A DNA stretch of 64,000 bases from assembly GCA_021772055.1 (NCBI GenBank), contig JAETNR010000001.1, forward strand, positions 93,205 through 157,204, in the 5' to 3' direction. The DNA is from Blautia sp. GTDB lineage: Bacteria > Bacillota > Clostridia > Lachnospirales > Lachnospiraceae. The notes beneath the pieces were generated by a model. That model saw nothing but the letters and a program-made list of their open reading frames with translations. It did no database searches and was not told where the DNA came from. A program made the position numbers and the translations under genes. Positions 26,434 through 35,847 of the stretch are shown piece by piece (positions within the stretch are counted from its first letter, which is position 1; each line of letters opens with the position of its first letter).

Positions 26434-27489
26434 ATGAAACAGTTTGTCATTGAAGAAAACGAGGCAGGACAGCGTTTTGACAAATATCTTGCCAAGCTTT
26501 TAAAGGAGGCGCCCAAAAGTTTTTTTTACAAGATGCTGCGAAAAAAAAACATTACTCTCAACGGGAAAAAAGCGGCGGGAAATGAAAAGCTTTCTAAAGG
26601 GGACGAAGTAAGGCTTTTTATCAGTGATGATACCTTTGCAAAATTTGCCGGGGAAAGGGCTGTTTTAAAAGCTGTATGTAAATTGGACATTCTTTATGAG
26701 GATGAGGATATCCTGCTGATCAACAAACCTGCAGGAATGCTTTCCCAGCCGTCATACAGCGGTGAGGCGTCTCTGGTGGAATATGTGATCGGATACCTTA
26801 TGGAAAAAGGAGAAGTTACAGAAGAAAGCCTGCGGACCTTCCGGCCATCGGTATGCAACCGGCTGGACCGCAATACCAGCGGAATTGTGGCAGCGGGAAA
26901 AAGCCTTTCGGGTCTTCAGGAACTTTCGGCACTTTTTCATGACCGCGCCATTCACAAGGATTACCTGTGTCTGGTTCAGGGTGTCATAAAAAATGAAAAT
27001 TATATCAAAGGATATTTGCATAAAGACGAAAAATGTAATAAAGTAATAGTATACGATTCTAAGAAGGAGGACGCGCTTCCCATCGAAACCTATTATACTC
27101 CCTGGGGAGACAATTTCCGTTCCACACTTCTGAAGGTAAGGCTGATCACCGGGCGTACCCATCAGATCCGGGCTCATCTTGCCGGAATCGGGCATCCCCT
27201 TGCAGGGGACGGAAAATATGGTAAGGAAGCGTTTAACAAAAGTCTGAGGCAGAAATACTCCCTGAGACATCAGCTTCTTCATGCATACAGACTGGAATTT
27301 CCGGAGCAGCTTCACGGAAAGCTTCAGCGGCTTTCAGGCAGGAGCTTTATTGCAGAAGTGCCCGAGCAGTTTTTTTACATTATTCAAAAGGAACAGTTAG
27401 AGGAGAATTATCATGAAAATTTGGAAAGAGATATGGGAATATGTAAAAATGATCATCATTGTGGTGCTGGTGGTGACGATCGTAAATAA
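26434..27489 (+). CDS. RluA family RNA pseudouridine synthase
   Basis: The N-terminal S4 domain (ENEAGQRFDKYLAKLL, then MLRKKNITLNGKKA) precedes the catalytic domain with RLDRNTSGIVAAGKS (catalytic Asp in RLDR) and the RLITGRTHQIRAHLAGIGHPLAGD motif. The enzyme isomerises uridines in rRNA or tRNA. The frame runs past the family's usual end (EVPEQF) and its last 26 codons lie inside lepB in another frame, a 77-nt overlap. The ribosome site (GGAGG) is 14 nt from the ATG, rather long. The target RNA is unknown. Confidence 0.92.
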   Translation: MKQFVIEENEAGQRFDKYLAKLLKEAPKSFFYKMLRKKNITLNGKKAAGNEKLSKGDEVRLFISDDTFAKFAGERAVLKAVCKLDILYEDEDILLINKPAGMLSQPSYSGEASLVEYVIGYLMEKGEVTEESLRTFRPSVCNRLDRNTSGIVAAGKSLSGLQELSALFHDRAIHKDYLCLVQGVIKNENYIKGYLHKDEKCNKVIVYDSKKEDALPIETYYTPWGDNFRSTLLKVRLITGRTHQIRAHLAGIGHPLAGDGKYGKEAFNKSLRQKYSLRHQLLHAYRLEFPEQLHGKLQRLSGRSFIAEVPEQFFYIIQKEQLEENYHENLERDMGICKNDHHCGAGGDDRK

Positions 27490-27970
27490 TGTGATCTTAA
27501 TTAATGCCAAGATTCCTTCGGAATCTATGGAGAAAACCATTATGGCAGGAGACCGTATTTTTGGCCTGCGTCTTTCCTACGGGCTGAATCTTGACCTTTT
27601 CGGCAATAAGATCGTAAAAAAAGTGAAAGATCCGGAACGGTATGATATTATCATTTTCCACTATCCTGATGACGAGAGCCAGCTTTTTATCAAGCGATTG
27701 ATCGGCCTTCCGGGAGAAACTGTGGAGATCCGGGACGGCAAGGTATATATTAACGGTTCGGATACTCCTCTGGACGACAGTTTTGTGCCTGAGACTCCAC
27801 TTGGTAATTTCGGACCGTACGAGGTACCGGAGGATCACTATTTTATGCTTGGAGATAACCGCCAGAATTCCAAGGACTCCAGATTCTGGAAGAATACGTT
27901 TGTTTCCTTTGACCAGATCGTAGGAAAAGCCCTCATCCGCTATTTCCCGTCTATTAAACTGTTAAAATAA
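27413..27970 (+). CDS. lepB: Signal peptidase I
   Basis: Signal peptidase I removes signal peptides from exported proteins. The 185 residues have one N-terminal membrane anchor (about residues 11-29), the catalytic Ser in KIPSESMEKTI, the catalytic Lys in FIKRLIGLPGE and the C-terminal box GDNRQNSKDSR. This is the single-anchor Gram-positive (SipS) type. The ATG has GAGGAG upstream and lies inside the end of the RluA gene. recU follows 19 nt later. Confidence 0.96.
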   Translation: MKIWKEIWEYVKMIIIVVLVVTIVNNVILINAKIPSESMEKTIMAGDRIFGLRLSYGLNLDLFGNKIVKKVKDPERYDIIIFHYPDDESQLFIKRLIGLPGETVEIRDGKVYINGSDTPLDDSFVPETPLGNFGPYEVPEDHYFMLGDNRQNSKDSRFWKNTFVSFDQIVGKALIRYFPSIKLLK

Positions 27971-27989
27971 GGCATAGAGGAGCTTTTGT

Positions 27990-28523
27990 ATGGCAACCTG
28001 GAACAGCCGCGGACTTCGCGGCTCTACATTAGAGGAGCTGGTGAACCGCTCCAATGAACAGTACAGGGAAAAGGGGCTTGCATTGATCCAGAAAATCCCC
28101 ACCCCCATCACCCCTGTGAGAATGGATAAAGAAAGCCGTCATATTACGCTGGCCTATTTTGACCAGCGCAGTACGGTGGATTATATCGGAGCAGTACAGG
28201 GGATTCCTGTATGTTTTGATGCAAAGGAATGCAGTACAGATACCTTTCCGCTTTGTAATATCCACCAGCATCAGGTGGATTTTATGAAAGCATTTGAGGA
28301 ACAGGGCGGTGTTGCATTTTTTCTTATTTTTTATAGTATGGAAGACCTGTTTTATTATCTTCCCCTACGGAATCTTCTGATTTTCTGGAAACGGATGGAA
28401 GAGGGCGGACGGAAAAGTTTTCGAAGGGAAGAACTGGATAAAGACTTTTATTTAAAGAAAAAAAGCGGAATACTGGTACCTTATCTTGAGGGACTTCAGA
28501 TAGACCTGGAAAAACGGGATTGA
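27990..28523 (+). CDS. recU: Holliday junction resolvase RecU
   Basis: RecU cleaves four-way junctions and takes the place of RuvC in Firmicutes. The 177 residues start NSRGLRGSTLEELVNRSNEQY, as in Bacillus RecU, and keep the catalytic set in VDYIGAVQG (Asp), CFDAKE (Asp-x-Lys) and HQHQVDFM. Its partner branch-migration genes ruvAB are at 1163-2804. The stop codon sits inside the his promoter. Confidence 0.95.
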   Translation: MATWNSRGLRGSTLEELVNRSNEQYREKGLALIQKIPTPITPVRMDKESRHITLAYFDQRSTVDYIGAVQGIPVCFDAKECSTDTFPLCNIHQHQVDFMKAFEEQGGVAFFLIFYSMEDLFYYLPLRNLLIFWKRMEEGGRKSFRREELDKDFYLKKKSGILVPYLEGLQIDLEKRD

Positions 28524-28548
28524 CAAGCAGGTAAGTATGAATTATAAT
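28520..28548 (+). promoter_or_regulatory. Consensus sigma-A promoter of the his operon
   Basis: TTGACA (28520-28525), a 17-nt spacer and TATAAT (28543-28548): a perfect match in both hexamers. The -35 overlaps the recU TGA. The leader to hisZ is about 80 nt and shows no T-box or histidine-rich leader peptide. Confidence 0.85.
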
Positions 28549-28637
28549 TTTAACTAATTTTCACGTCGTTGTATTAGCATGGTAGCCCAATAAAGCGCAT
28601 GACTGATTGACAGAAGCAAAGAAGGAGGAAAGTACAC

Positions 28638-29759
28638 ATGCAGCGTATTTTTCATACCCCGGAAGGTGTACGGGATATTTACAGCAGGGAATGCAGCCGT
28701 AAGCGGAATCTTCAGGAAAAACTCCAGAAGGTTTTTCACCGCTATGGCTATGAAGATATAGACACCCCCACATTTGAATTTTTTGAGGTATTCAGCAGAG
28801 AAGTGGGAACCATTCCATCCAAAGATCTTTATAAGTTTTTTGACAGAGAGGGGAACACTCTGGTCTTACGGCCGGATTTCACCCCGTCGGTGTCCAGGGC
28901 ATGTGCCACATATTTTTCACCGGATAAGGACGTAGTCAGCCTTTGCTATACGGGAAATACCTTTATCAATAATTCTGATTTCCGGGGCAGATTAAAAGAA
29001 AACACCCAGATGGGCGTGGAGCGTTACGGAGATGAATCTGCGGATGCGGATGCGGAGCTTCTTGCCATGACGGTAGAGTGTCTTAAGGCTTCCGGACTTA
29101 AGGAATTTCAGGTGAGTGTGGGACAGGTGGATTATTTCAAATCCCTTCTTGAAGAGGCCGGTCTCGATGAGGAAGCAGAGGAGCGCCTTCGTTCCCTGAT
29201 TTCCCAGAAAAACTATTTCGGAGTGGAGGACCTGGTACAGGAGCAGAAGCTTTCCCCCGAATTATCCAGGGTATTTATGGAGCTTCCCCATTTATTTGGT
29301 TCCAGCGAGGTCCTTTTACGGGCTAAGGAACTGACCTCGAATAAACAGGCCTTAAATGCCGTTACCAGACTGGAGGAGATCTATGAGATCCTCAAGCTGT
29401 ACGGCTGTGAGAAATATATCAGTTTTGATTTTGGGATGCTGAGCAAATATCGTTACTATACAGGAATTATTTTCCAGGCATATACTTATGGGACAGGAGA
29501 ACCGCTGATCAAGGGCGGCCGTTACAATGCGCTGATGAAGCATTTCGGAAAGCCGGCTGCTGCCATTGGCTTTGCGATCGTGGTGGACAGCCTGATGGCA
29601 GCTCTTTCCAGACAGAAGATTTCTCTTCCGGAAGAGGAGGACATCACGGTAATCACCTATAAAAAAGAAAATCGCGAGGAAGCATTGAAACAGGCACAGA
29701 CCCTTCGCAGGGAGGGCAGGAATGTGGCGCTTCGTCTGAAGGAGGAGGCACAAGAATGA
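28638..29759 (+). CDS. hisZ: ATP phosphoribosyltransferase regulatory subunit HisZ
   Basis: HisZ is a catalytically dead histidyl-tRNA-synthetase paralogue that joins short HisG to form the active, histidine-inhibited enzyme. The 373 residues show class II motifs: [36 protein letters not shown] and [18 protein letters not shown], with the GGRYNAL motif. Unlike HisRS it has no anticodon-binding domain and a shorter end. Its stop overlaps the hisG start by 4 nt (ATGA), consistent with equal synthesis of the two subunits. Confidence 0.95.
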   Translation: MQRIFHTPEGVRDIYSRECSRKRNLQEKLQKVFHRYGYEDIDTPTFEFFEVFSREVGTIPSKDLYKFFDREGNTLVLRPDFTPSVSRACATYFSPDKDVVSLCYTGNTFINNSDFRGRLKENTQMGVERYGDESADADAELLAMTVECLKASGLKEFQVSVGQVDYFKSLLEEAGLDEEAEERLRSLISQKNYFGVEDLVQEQKLSPELSRVFMELPHLFGSSEVLLRAKELTSNKQALNAVTRLEEIYEILKLYGCEKYISFDFGMLSKYRYYTGIIFQAYTYGTGEPLIKGGRYNALMKHFGKPAAAIGFAIVVDSLMAALSRQKISLPEEEDITVITYKKENREEALKQAQTLRREGRNVALRLKEEAQE

Positions 29760-30391
29760 GATATCTGACATTTGCTTTAACAAAAGGCAGGCTTGCCAAT
29801 AAAACCATGGATCTTCTGGAAAAAGTAGGCATTACCTGTGAGGAAATGCGGGATAAGGATTCCAGGAAGCTGATCTTTGTCAATGAAGAGCTGAAGCTGA
29901 AATTTTTCCTTGCAAAAGGGCCGGATGTACCTACCTATGTGGAGTACGGCGCTGCCGATATCGGCGTAGTGGGAAAGGATACCATCATGGAGGAGGGGCG
30001 GAAGCTCTACGAGGTGATGAATCTGGGCTTCGGGAACTGCAGAATGTGTGTCTGCGGACCGGAAAGTGCAAGGGAAGTATTGAACAACAATCAGCTGATC
30101 CGGGTTGCGACCAAATACCCCCATATTGCGAAAGACTATTTTTATAATAAAAAACATCAGACTGTAGAGATCATTAAGCTGAACGGATCCATTGAGCTGG
30201 CACCGATCGTAGGGCTGTCGGAAGTGATCGTGGATATTGTGGAGACAGGTTCCACACTGAAAGAGAACGGACTGAAAGTTCTGGAAGAGGTTTGCCCTCT
30301 TTCCGCCCGCATGGTGGTAAATCAGGTCAGCATGAAAATGGAAGATGAGCGGATCCGTAAGCTGATCTTAAAGCTTCGGGAATATGTGTGA
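29756..30391 (+). CDS. hisG: ATP phosphoribosyltransferase, short form HisG
   Basis: HisG condenses ATP and PRPP in the first step of histidine synthesis. At 211 residues it is the short form without the C-terminal ACT-like domain, so it depends on HisZ. Motifs: [16 protein letters not shown] at the start, [19 protein letters not shown], and the PRPP loop [16 protein letters not shown]. It overlaps hisZ and is followed by hisD. Confidence 0.97.
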   Translation: MRYLTFALTKGRLANKTMDLLEKVGITCEEMRDKDSRKLIFVNEELKLKFFLAKGPDVPTYVEYGAADIGVVGKDTIMEEGRKLYEVMNLGFGNCRMCVCGPESAREVLNNNQLIRVATKYPHIAKDYFYNKKHQTVEIIKLNGSIELAPIVGLSEVIVDIVETGSTLKENGLKVLEEVCPLSARMVVNQVSMKMEDERIRKLILKLREYV

Positions 30392-30414
30392 GATAGAGGA
30401 GACGAAAAGAAACT

Positions 30415-31716
30415 ATGCGCAAAGTAAAGCTTACGAAAGAGACAACCAGGGGGATATTGGAAGATCTTTTAAAAAGAAGCCCCAACAATTATGGAAAGTT
30501 TGAGGATGCGGTTGCAGAGATCCTCTCCAAAGTAAAAACAGAGGGAGATAAGGCACTTTTTGCCTACACGCAAGAATTTGATCATGTGGAGATCCACGCC
30601 GGAAATATCCAGGTAACGGAAGAAGAGATTCAGGAGGCCTACAGCCTTGTGGATCCCGCTCTCATTGATGTAATCCGAAAAGCTCTTGTCAATATCCGCA
30701 GCTACCATGAAAAACAGAAGCAGAACAGCTGGTTTACCAGTGAAGCAGGCGGCACCATGCTTGGACAGAAAGTTACCCCTCTGGAAAAGGTGGGGGTTTA
30801 TGTTCCGGGAGGAAAGGCTGTCTATCCTTCTTCTGTACTTATGAATGTGGTTCCTGCAAAGGTTGCGGGGGTAGACCGGATCGTGATGACCACACCTCCG
30901 GGGAAGGACGGAAAGGTAAATCCGGCCACATTAGTTGCCGCCAACGAGGCAGGCGCTGATGTGATCTATAAAGTCGGCGGCGCCCAGGCAATCGGCGCTC
31001 TGGCCTATGGAACAGAAAGCATTCCGAAAGTTGATAAGATCGTAGGACCGGGCAATATTTTTGTTGCTCTGGCCAAAAAAGCGGTTTACGGGCATGTGAG
31101 CATTGACTCCATTGCCGGGCCGAGCGAAATCCTGGTTCTTGCGGATGAAACGGCAAACCCCCGGTATGTGGCTGCAGACCTTTTGTCACAGGCGGAGCAT
31201 GATGAGCTGGCTTCCGCCATTCTGATTACCACCAGCGAGGAACTGGCAGACAAAGTTGAGGAGCAGATACAGGGCTTTTTAAAGGTGCTCTCACGTAAGG
31301 AGATCATCCAGAAATCCCTGGATAATTTCGGCTATCTTCTGATCGCGGAAAATCTTGAGGAAGCCATTGATGCAGCCAATGCCATTGCTTCCGAGCATAT
31401 GGAAATTGTCACCAGAAATCCTTTTGAGGTGATGATGAAGGTACGCAATGCAGGCGCGATCTTTATCGGAGAATACAGTTCTGAACCTTTGGGAGACTAT
31501 TTTGCAGGCCCGAACCATATTCTTCCTACCAACGGAACAGCGAAGTTCTTCTCTCCGCTGTCTGTGGATGATTTTGTAAAAAAATCCAGTATTATCTATT
31601 ACTCCAGAGATGCTTTAAAGAACATCCATAAGGATATTGAACAATTTGCAGCATCTGAGCAGCTTACGGCACATGCCAATTCCATTGCCGTTCGTTTTGA
31701 GGATGAGGAGGAATAG
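30415..31716 (+). CDS. hisD: Histidinol dehydrogenase
   Basis: HisD oxidises histidinol to histidine in two NAD-dependent steps, the last of the pathway. The 433 residues are the family length and contain VGVYVPGGKAVYPSSVLMN, IAGPSEILVLAD, the zinc-ligand block LLSQAEHDELASAIL and GPNHILPTNGTAKFFSPLSV. AGGAG precedes the ATG 24 nt after hisG. Confidence 0.98.
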   Translation: MRKVKLTKETTRGILEDLLKRSPNNYGKFEDAVAEILSKVKTEGDKALFAYTQEFDHVEIHAGNIQVTEEEIQEAYSLVDPALIDVIRKALVNIRSYHEKQKQNSWFTSEAGGTMLGQKVTPLEKVGVYVPGGKAVYPSSVLMNVVPAKVAGVDRIVMTTPPGKDGKVNPATLVAANEAGADVIYKVGGAQAIGALAYGTESIPKVDKIVGPGNIFVALAKKAVYGHVSIDSIAGPSEILVLADETANPRYVAADLLSQAEHDELASAILITTSEELADKVEEQIQGFLKVLSRKEIIQKSLDNFGYLLIAENLEEAIDAANAIASEHMEIVTRNPFEVMMKVRNAGAIFIGEYSSEPLGDYFAGPNHILPTNGTAKFFSPLSVDDFVKKSSIIYYSRDALKNIHKDIEQFAASEQLTAHANSIAVRFEDEEE

Positions 31717-31724
31717 GAGGAACC

Positions 31725-32315
31725 ATGGGAAGAGAAGCATCTGTAGAGCGAAATACGAAAGAAACGGAAATCAAGCTGAAGCTTTGCCTGGATGGGAAAG
31801 GGTATGCGGATATTGAAACAGGGGTGGGATTTTTTGACCATATGCTGGATGGATTTACCAGACATGGCTTCTTTGATCTATGCCTGCGTGTACACGGGGA
31901 TCTGCATGTGGACGATCACCACACCATTGAGGATACGGGAATTGTTCTCGGAACTGCCATTAAAGAAGCTGTGGGAGATAAAAAGGGGATCAAACGGTTC
32001 GGAAGCGCCATCCTTCCCATGGATGAATCACTGGTGCTTTGCGCTGTGGATCTGTCGGGACGGCCGTATTTCTCCTGGGACTGGGAATTTACCGGGGAAA
32101 AGATCGGGGATCTGTCTTCCGAAATGATCAGGGAATTCTTTTATGCAGTTTCCTATGCCAGCGGTATGAATCTTCATATCAAGGTATTATCCGGCGGAAA
32201 TAATCATCATGTTGCGGAAGCAATGTTTAAGAGCTTCGCAAAGGCATTGGATGAAGCGGTTTCCTTTGACCCGAGAATTACGGATGTGCTCTCTACCAAG
32301 GGCAGTCTTGCATAG
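31725..32315 (+). CDS. hisB: Imidazoleglycerol-phosphate dehydratase
   Basis: HisB dehydrates imidazole glycerol phosphate to imidazole acetol phosphate. The 196 residues show both repeat motifs with manganese ligands: GVGFFDHMLDGFTRHG, VDDHHTIEDTGI and, in the second half, SGGNNHHVAEAMFKSFAKAL. It is monofunctional, without a histidinol phosphatase domain. It begins 8 nt after hisD with GGAGG. Confidence 0.97.
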   Translation: MGREASVERNTKETEIKLKLCLDGKGYADIETGVGFFDHMLDGFTRHGFFDLCLRVHGDLHVDDHHTIEDTGIVLGTAIKEAVGDKKGIKRFGSAILPMDESLVLCAVDLSGRPYFSWDWEFTGEKIGDLSSEMIREFFYAVSYASGMNLHIKVLSGGNNHHVAEAMFKSFAKALDEAVSFDPRITDVLSTKGSLA

Positions 32316-32365
32316 AAGAGGGGAATCCATAGAAAAGGCGGATTCCTGTAAAAAGGAGAAAAACT

Positions 32366-33649
32366 ATGGCAAATAAATTGATGATTCCCTGTCTGTATCT
32401 GCAGAACGGAAAAGCAGTCACCGGCTTTGGCCAGCGGAATCTGCTGGGAGACGGGGATGTGGAAGGACTTGCAAAATTTTACAGCGACAACGGGGCCGAT
32501 GAACTTCTGGTATTCGACTTTTCCTCAGAGGATCGGGAACACGAAAAGGCTATCGGTAAGATTAAGGAAATCTGCGCTGCTTCGGAAATCCCGGTAATCG
32601 GCGCAGGAAATATCAAGCGGATGGAAGATGTAAAGAAGCTTATTTACGCCGGCTGTGCAAAAACAGTGCTGAACTTTTCAAAAAAGGGAAATGTGGAACT
32701 TCTGGAGGAAGTGTCCAAGCGTTTCGGAAAAGAGAAGATGATGGTCAGCATTTCTTCCCTGGAAGAATTCACGGATCATAAGGAGCTGATTGAAAACTAT
32801 GCAGGAACAGTGCTGGCTTTGGATACGGTACAGGAAGCCATTGCACAGGTATCTTCCGTTCCGGTTATTCTTCATACAGATGAGGGCAGGGACGAGATGC
32901 TTCTGGAACTGTTAAAAAGCCGGGCAGTAAGCGGCCTTTGCGGCGCTTATGTAAGCGATACCGGAAGGGAGCTTCTTGCTTTTAAAGCGCTCTGCCTTAA
33001 AAATGGGATTCCTGTGAATACTTTTCAAAGCAGTATCCCCTGGTCAGAGTTTCATTTAAACAGTGACGGATTGATCCCTGTGGTAGTACAGGATTATAAA
33101 ACAGATGAAGTTCTGATGGTAGCCTACATGAATGAAGAAGCTTTTGAAACTACCTTAAAGAGCGGGAAAATGACTTACTGGAGCAGAAGCCGTAAGGAGC
33201 TTTGGACAAAGGGGCTGACCTCCGGGCATTTACAGTATGTAAAATCTCTTACACTGGATTGCGACAATGACACGATTCTTGCGAAAGTGGCACAGATTGG
33301 CGCAGCATGCCATACAGGGAACAGAACCTGCTTCTTCCAGCCTCTGATGAAAAAAGAATATGACGATACCAATCCTCTCCGTGTTTTTCAGGATGTGTAT
33401 GACGTGATCCTGGACAGAAAGGAAAATCCGAAGGAAGGTTCCTATACCAACTATCTTTTTGACAAAGGCATTGACAAAATCCTGAAAAAGGTAGGGGAGG
33501 AATGTACGGAAATCGTGATTGCAGCCAAGAATCCGGATAAAGAAGAAATCAAATATGAAATTTCGGATTTCCTTTATCATGTGATGGTTCTGATGGCGGA
33601 AAAAGGCGTTACCTGGGAGGATATTACGCGAGAACTGGCACGGAGATAA
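32366..33649 (+). CDS. hisIE: HisIE (PR-AMP cyclohydrolase/PR-ATP pyrophosphatase) with N-terminal degenerate HisA/HisF-like barrel
   Basis: The C-terminal 200 residues are a normal HisIE. HisI shows [20 protein letters not shown], the DCDND metal site and [12 protein letters not shown]; HisE shows [15 protein letters not shown] and the [10 protein letters not shown] helix. They perform steps 2 and 3 of histidine synthesis. The first 225 residues form an extra TIM-barrel-like domain resembling His[11 protein letters not shown] against IPCLDVKDG, then [11 protein letters not shown] and PVIGAGNIK. The first catalytic Asp is replaced by Tyr (CLY) and the second region reads VSISS instead of AIDA. 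It is probably a pseudoenzyme. hisA, hisF, hisH and hisC are absent from this operon. Confidence 0.88.
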   Translation: MANKLMIPCLYLQNGKAVTGFGQRNLLGDGDVEGLAKFYSDNGADELLVFDFSSEDREHEKAIGKIKEICAASEIPVIGAGNIKRMEDVKKLIYAGCAKTVLNFSKKGNVELLEEVSKRFGKEKMMVSISSLEEFTDHKELIENYAGTVLALDTVQEAIAQVSSVPVILHTDEGRDEMLLELLKSRAVSGLCGAYVSDTGRELLAFKALCLKNGIPVNTFQSSIPWSEFHLNSDGLIPVVVQDYKTDEVLMVAYMNEEAFETTLKSGKMTYWSRSRKELWTKGLTSGHLQYVKSLTLDCDNDTILAKVAQIGAACHTGNRTCFFQPLMKKEYDDTNPLRVFQDVYDVILDRKENPKEGSYTNYLFDKGIDKILKKVGEECTEIVIAAKNPDKEEIKYEISDFLYHVMVLMAEKGVTWEDITRELARR

Positions 33650-33653
33650 TAAG

Positions 33654-33690
33654 ATAAGATGTCCGAAGAAGGGCATCTTATTGTCTTTAA
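33654..33690 (+). terminator. Terminator of the his operon
   Basis: ATAAGATG/CATCTTAT stem with a 12-nt loop, then TGTCTTT. Confidence 0.65.
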
Positions 33691-33703
33691 AGGATGAGAT
33701 TTT

Positions 33704-34876
33704 ATGAAGAAAAAGAAAAAAAGACAGTCGATAAAAAATAAAATCCTGAGTATTCTCCTTTTACTTCTGGCTCTTTTGTGTGTTTCAGGAATTGTATATG
33801 AGGGAATGAAACTTCGGAGAAAGAGGACATCGCCCACAGCAGAAAACGGGGCGGCAGCAGGAATCATAGGCACAAACGACGCTGCTTCGAACCAGGAAGC
33901 TATCTCAAATACGGAGGAACCTTCCGGGGAATCCGGCAAGGAGGAGAGCGAGCCCGGGGAGGAGACTTCCGCAATGGATGCCCAGGCCCCGGCGGAAAGC
34001 GGGACGGCAGAAGAGCCGGAACAGGAAGCTTCCTCAGTAATGGCGGGAGATGTGGAACTTCACAGCGGATTTTCGGCAGAAGCCAACGAAAATACGGTGG
34101 TTCCCTCCGAGACGGAGGTGCTGAGCACCAGTTCCCTGCTGATCGACTTAAGCACAGACACCATCATTGCCGCAAAAGATGCAGATGCCCGTATTTATCC
34201 GGCTTCCATGACAAAGATCCTTACGATCCTTGTGGCAGCGGAGCATGTTTCCAATCTGGATGATACCTTTACCATGACCTCGGATATTACAGGATACTGT
34301 CTTACCAACGGATGCAGTGCCGCAGGATTTGTAGGCGGGGAGACCATTCCTGTAAGGGATCTTTTTTACGGAACGATTCTTCCCTCCGGCGGGGAAGCGG
34401 CTGTAGGTCTTGCCACTTATGTGGCAGGCTCACAGGAAGCTTTTGTAGAACTGATGAATGACAAGCTTGCGGAACTGGGATTGAGCGATACGGCCCACTT
34501 CACCAATTGCGTGGGGATTTATGATGACCAGCACTACTGCACGGCTCTCGATATGGCCATGATCCTGAAAGCAGCTGTGGAAAATGACTTGTGCAGGGAG
34601 GTTTTATCCTGCCATGTTTACACAACTGCCGTTACAGAGCAAAATCCGGAGGGAATTATTTTGTCCAACTGGTTTCTACGCCGAATCGAAGATAAAGACT
34701 GCGGCGGAGAGGTTCTCTGTGCTAAGACGGGCTTTGTGGCACAGTCCGGTGACTGTGCAGCCAGTTACGAAATATCCGCAGGCGGAAAACCGTATATTTG
34801 TGTAACTGTAAACACCTACAGCAGTTGGAGATGTATCTATGACCATGTGGCCATGTATAAGCTCTATGCCAAATAA
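33704..34876 (+). CDS. D-alanyl-D-alanine carboxypeptidase, S11 (DacA) family
   Basis: The 390-residue protein has an N-terminal membrane segment (about residues 10-30), a Ser/Glu/Ala-rich linker (about 40-130) and an S11 domain with SxxK as SMTK and KTG as AKTGF. The second motif reads SGG in LPSGGEAAVGLA where S11 enzymes normally have SxN. It trims the terminal D-Ala of peptidoglycan stem peptides outside the membrane. The C-terminal anchor domain of PBP5 is missing. AGGATGAG precedes the ATG. Confidence 0.85.
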   Translation: MKKKKKRQSIKNKILSILLLLLALLCVSGIVYEGMKLRRKRTSPTAENGAAAGIIGTNDAASNQEAISNTEEPSGESGKEESEPGEETSAMDAQAPAESGTAEEPEQEASSVMAGDVELHSGFSAEANENTVVPSETEVLSTSSLLIDLSTDTIIAAKDADARIYPASMTKILTILVAAEHVSNLDDTFTMTSDITGYCLTNGCSAAGFVGGETIPVRDLFYGTILPSGGEAAVGLATYVAGSQEAFVELMNDKLAELGLSDTAHFTNCVGIYDDQHYCTALDMAMILKAAVENDLCREVLSCHVYTTAVTEQNPEGIILSNWFLRRIEDKDCGGEVLCAKTGFVAQSGDCAASYEISAGGKPYICVTVNTYSSWRCIYDHVAMYKLYAK

Positions 34877-34956
34877 GCGTTTTTTTGCCGGAATAGAAGT
34901 AATAAATTTCAAAACAAGACAAATAAATATAAATCAGGACAAAATAATAAAAGTTT

Positions 34957-34985
34957 TTGACAACTCCGTGAAAGAATGGTATAGT
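34957..34985 (+). promoter_or_regulatory. Sigma-A promoter for cutC-fucosidase
   Basis: TTGACA, a 17-nt spacer and TATAGT; one mismatch from consensus. Confidence 0.8.
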
Positions 34986-35045
34986 TAAAATGAAATGTTT
35001 AACGTTTGTATCTGTTGATATGAGATGTTTCTTAGGAGGGATCGT

Positions 35046-35792
35046 ATGAAAAATTTTGTTCTGGAGTCCTGTGTGGATTCCGTGGAATCTGCCCTTGCTG
35101 CGGAAAGAGGCGGCGCCACCAGACTGGAGCTGTGCAGTAATTTAATTATTGGAGGAACCACTCCGGATCAGTGGCTTTTCCAGGAAATCAGGAAAGTTTC
35201 CCGCATTCGGATCCATGCCCTGATCCGTCCCCGTTTCGGAGACTTTTGCTATACGGATCATGAATTCAATATCATCCGCAATGATGTAAAGATGTTCCGT
35301 GAGCTTGGTGCAGAAGGGGTTGTGATCGGAATCCTGAAGCCGGATGGAAGCCTGAATATGGAACAGATGGAGATCCTGATGGAGGAAGCCAAAGGGATGT
35401 CTGTCACACTGCATCGTGCATTCGATGTTTGTGCGGATCCCTATCAAACCATGGAGCAGGCGAAAGCTCTGGGAATTCATACGATCCTGACCTCAGGACA
35501 GAAGAATCACAGTCTGGATGGAAAAGAACTTCTTCGGGAACTGAATGCCATGTCTGAAGGAAAAATCTCAATCATGGCAGGCGGCGGCGTAAATGCAGAC
35601 ACCATAAGAACCCTTCAGCCTTATACCGGTATCCAGGCATTCCATATGTCCGGAAAGCTGGTACTGGAAAGCCCTATGGCTTACCGCAAAGAAGGCGTGA
35701 ATATGGGGCTGCCGTTCTTAAGTGAATTTGAGATTTACCGCACAGATGAGGCACAGATCAGGGATGCCCGGAATGCGCTTCTGAGTCTATAA
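35046..35792 (+). CDS. cutC: CutC family protein
   Basis: CutC was first linked to copper homeostasis in E. coli, a link later questioned, and the true activity is unsettled. The 248 residues fold as a TIM barrel with the family marks LESCVDSVESALAAERGGATRLELC, RIHALIRPRFGDFCYTD, VTLHRAFDVCADP and MAGGGVNADTI. ATG 35046 has AGGAGGG 6 nt upstream. A fucosidase follows 55 nt later under the same promoter. CutC genes often sit by glycosidases in gut Firmicutes, hinting at sugar metabolism (inference). Confidence 0.93.
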   Translation: MKNFVLESCVDSVESALAAERGGATRLELCSNLIIGGTTPDQWLFQEIRKVSRIRIHALIRPRFGDFCYTDHEFNIIRNDVKMFRELGAEGVVIGILKPDGSLNMEQMEILMEEAKGMSVTLHRAFDVCADPYQTMEQAKALGIHTILTSGQKNHSLDGKELLRELNAMSEGKISIMAGGGVNADTIRTLQPYTGIQAFHMSGKLVLESPMAYRKEGVNMGLPFLSEFEIYRTDEAQIRDARNALLSL

Positions 35793-35847
35793 GGAAACAG
35801 GTTTCAGCAGCTACAAAACAATCAATTCAGGAGGAAAAAGGAAAACT

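Noticed and set aside
28555..28637. Possible T-box or attenuator leader for the his operon
   Set aside because: The leader is only about 80 nt and shows neither the T-box sequence nor a histidine-rich peptide.
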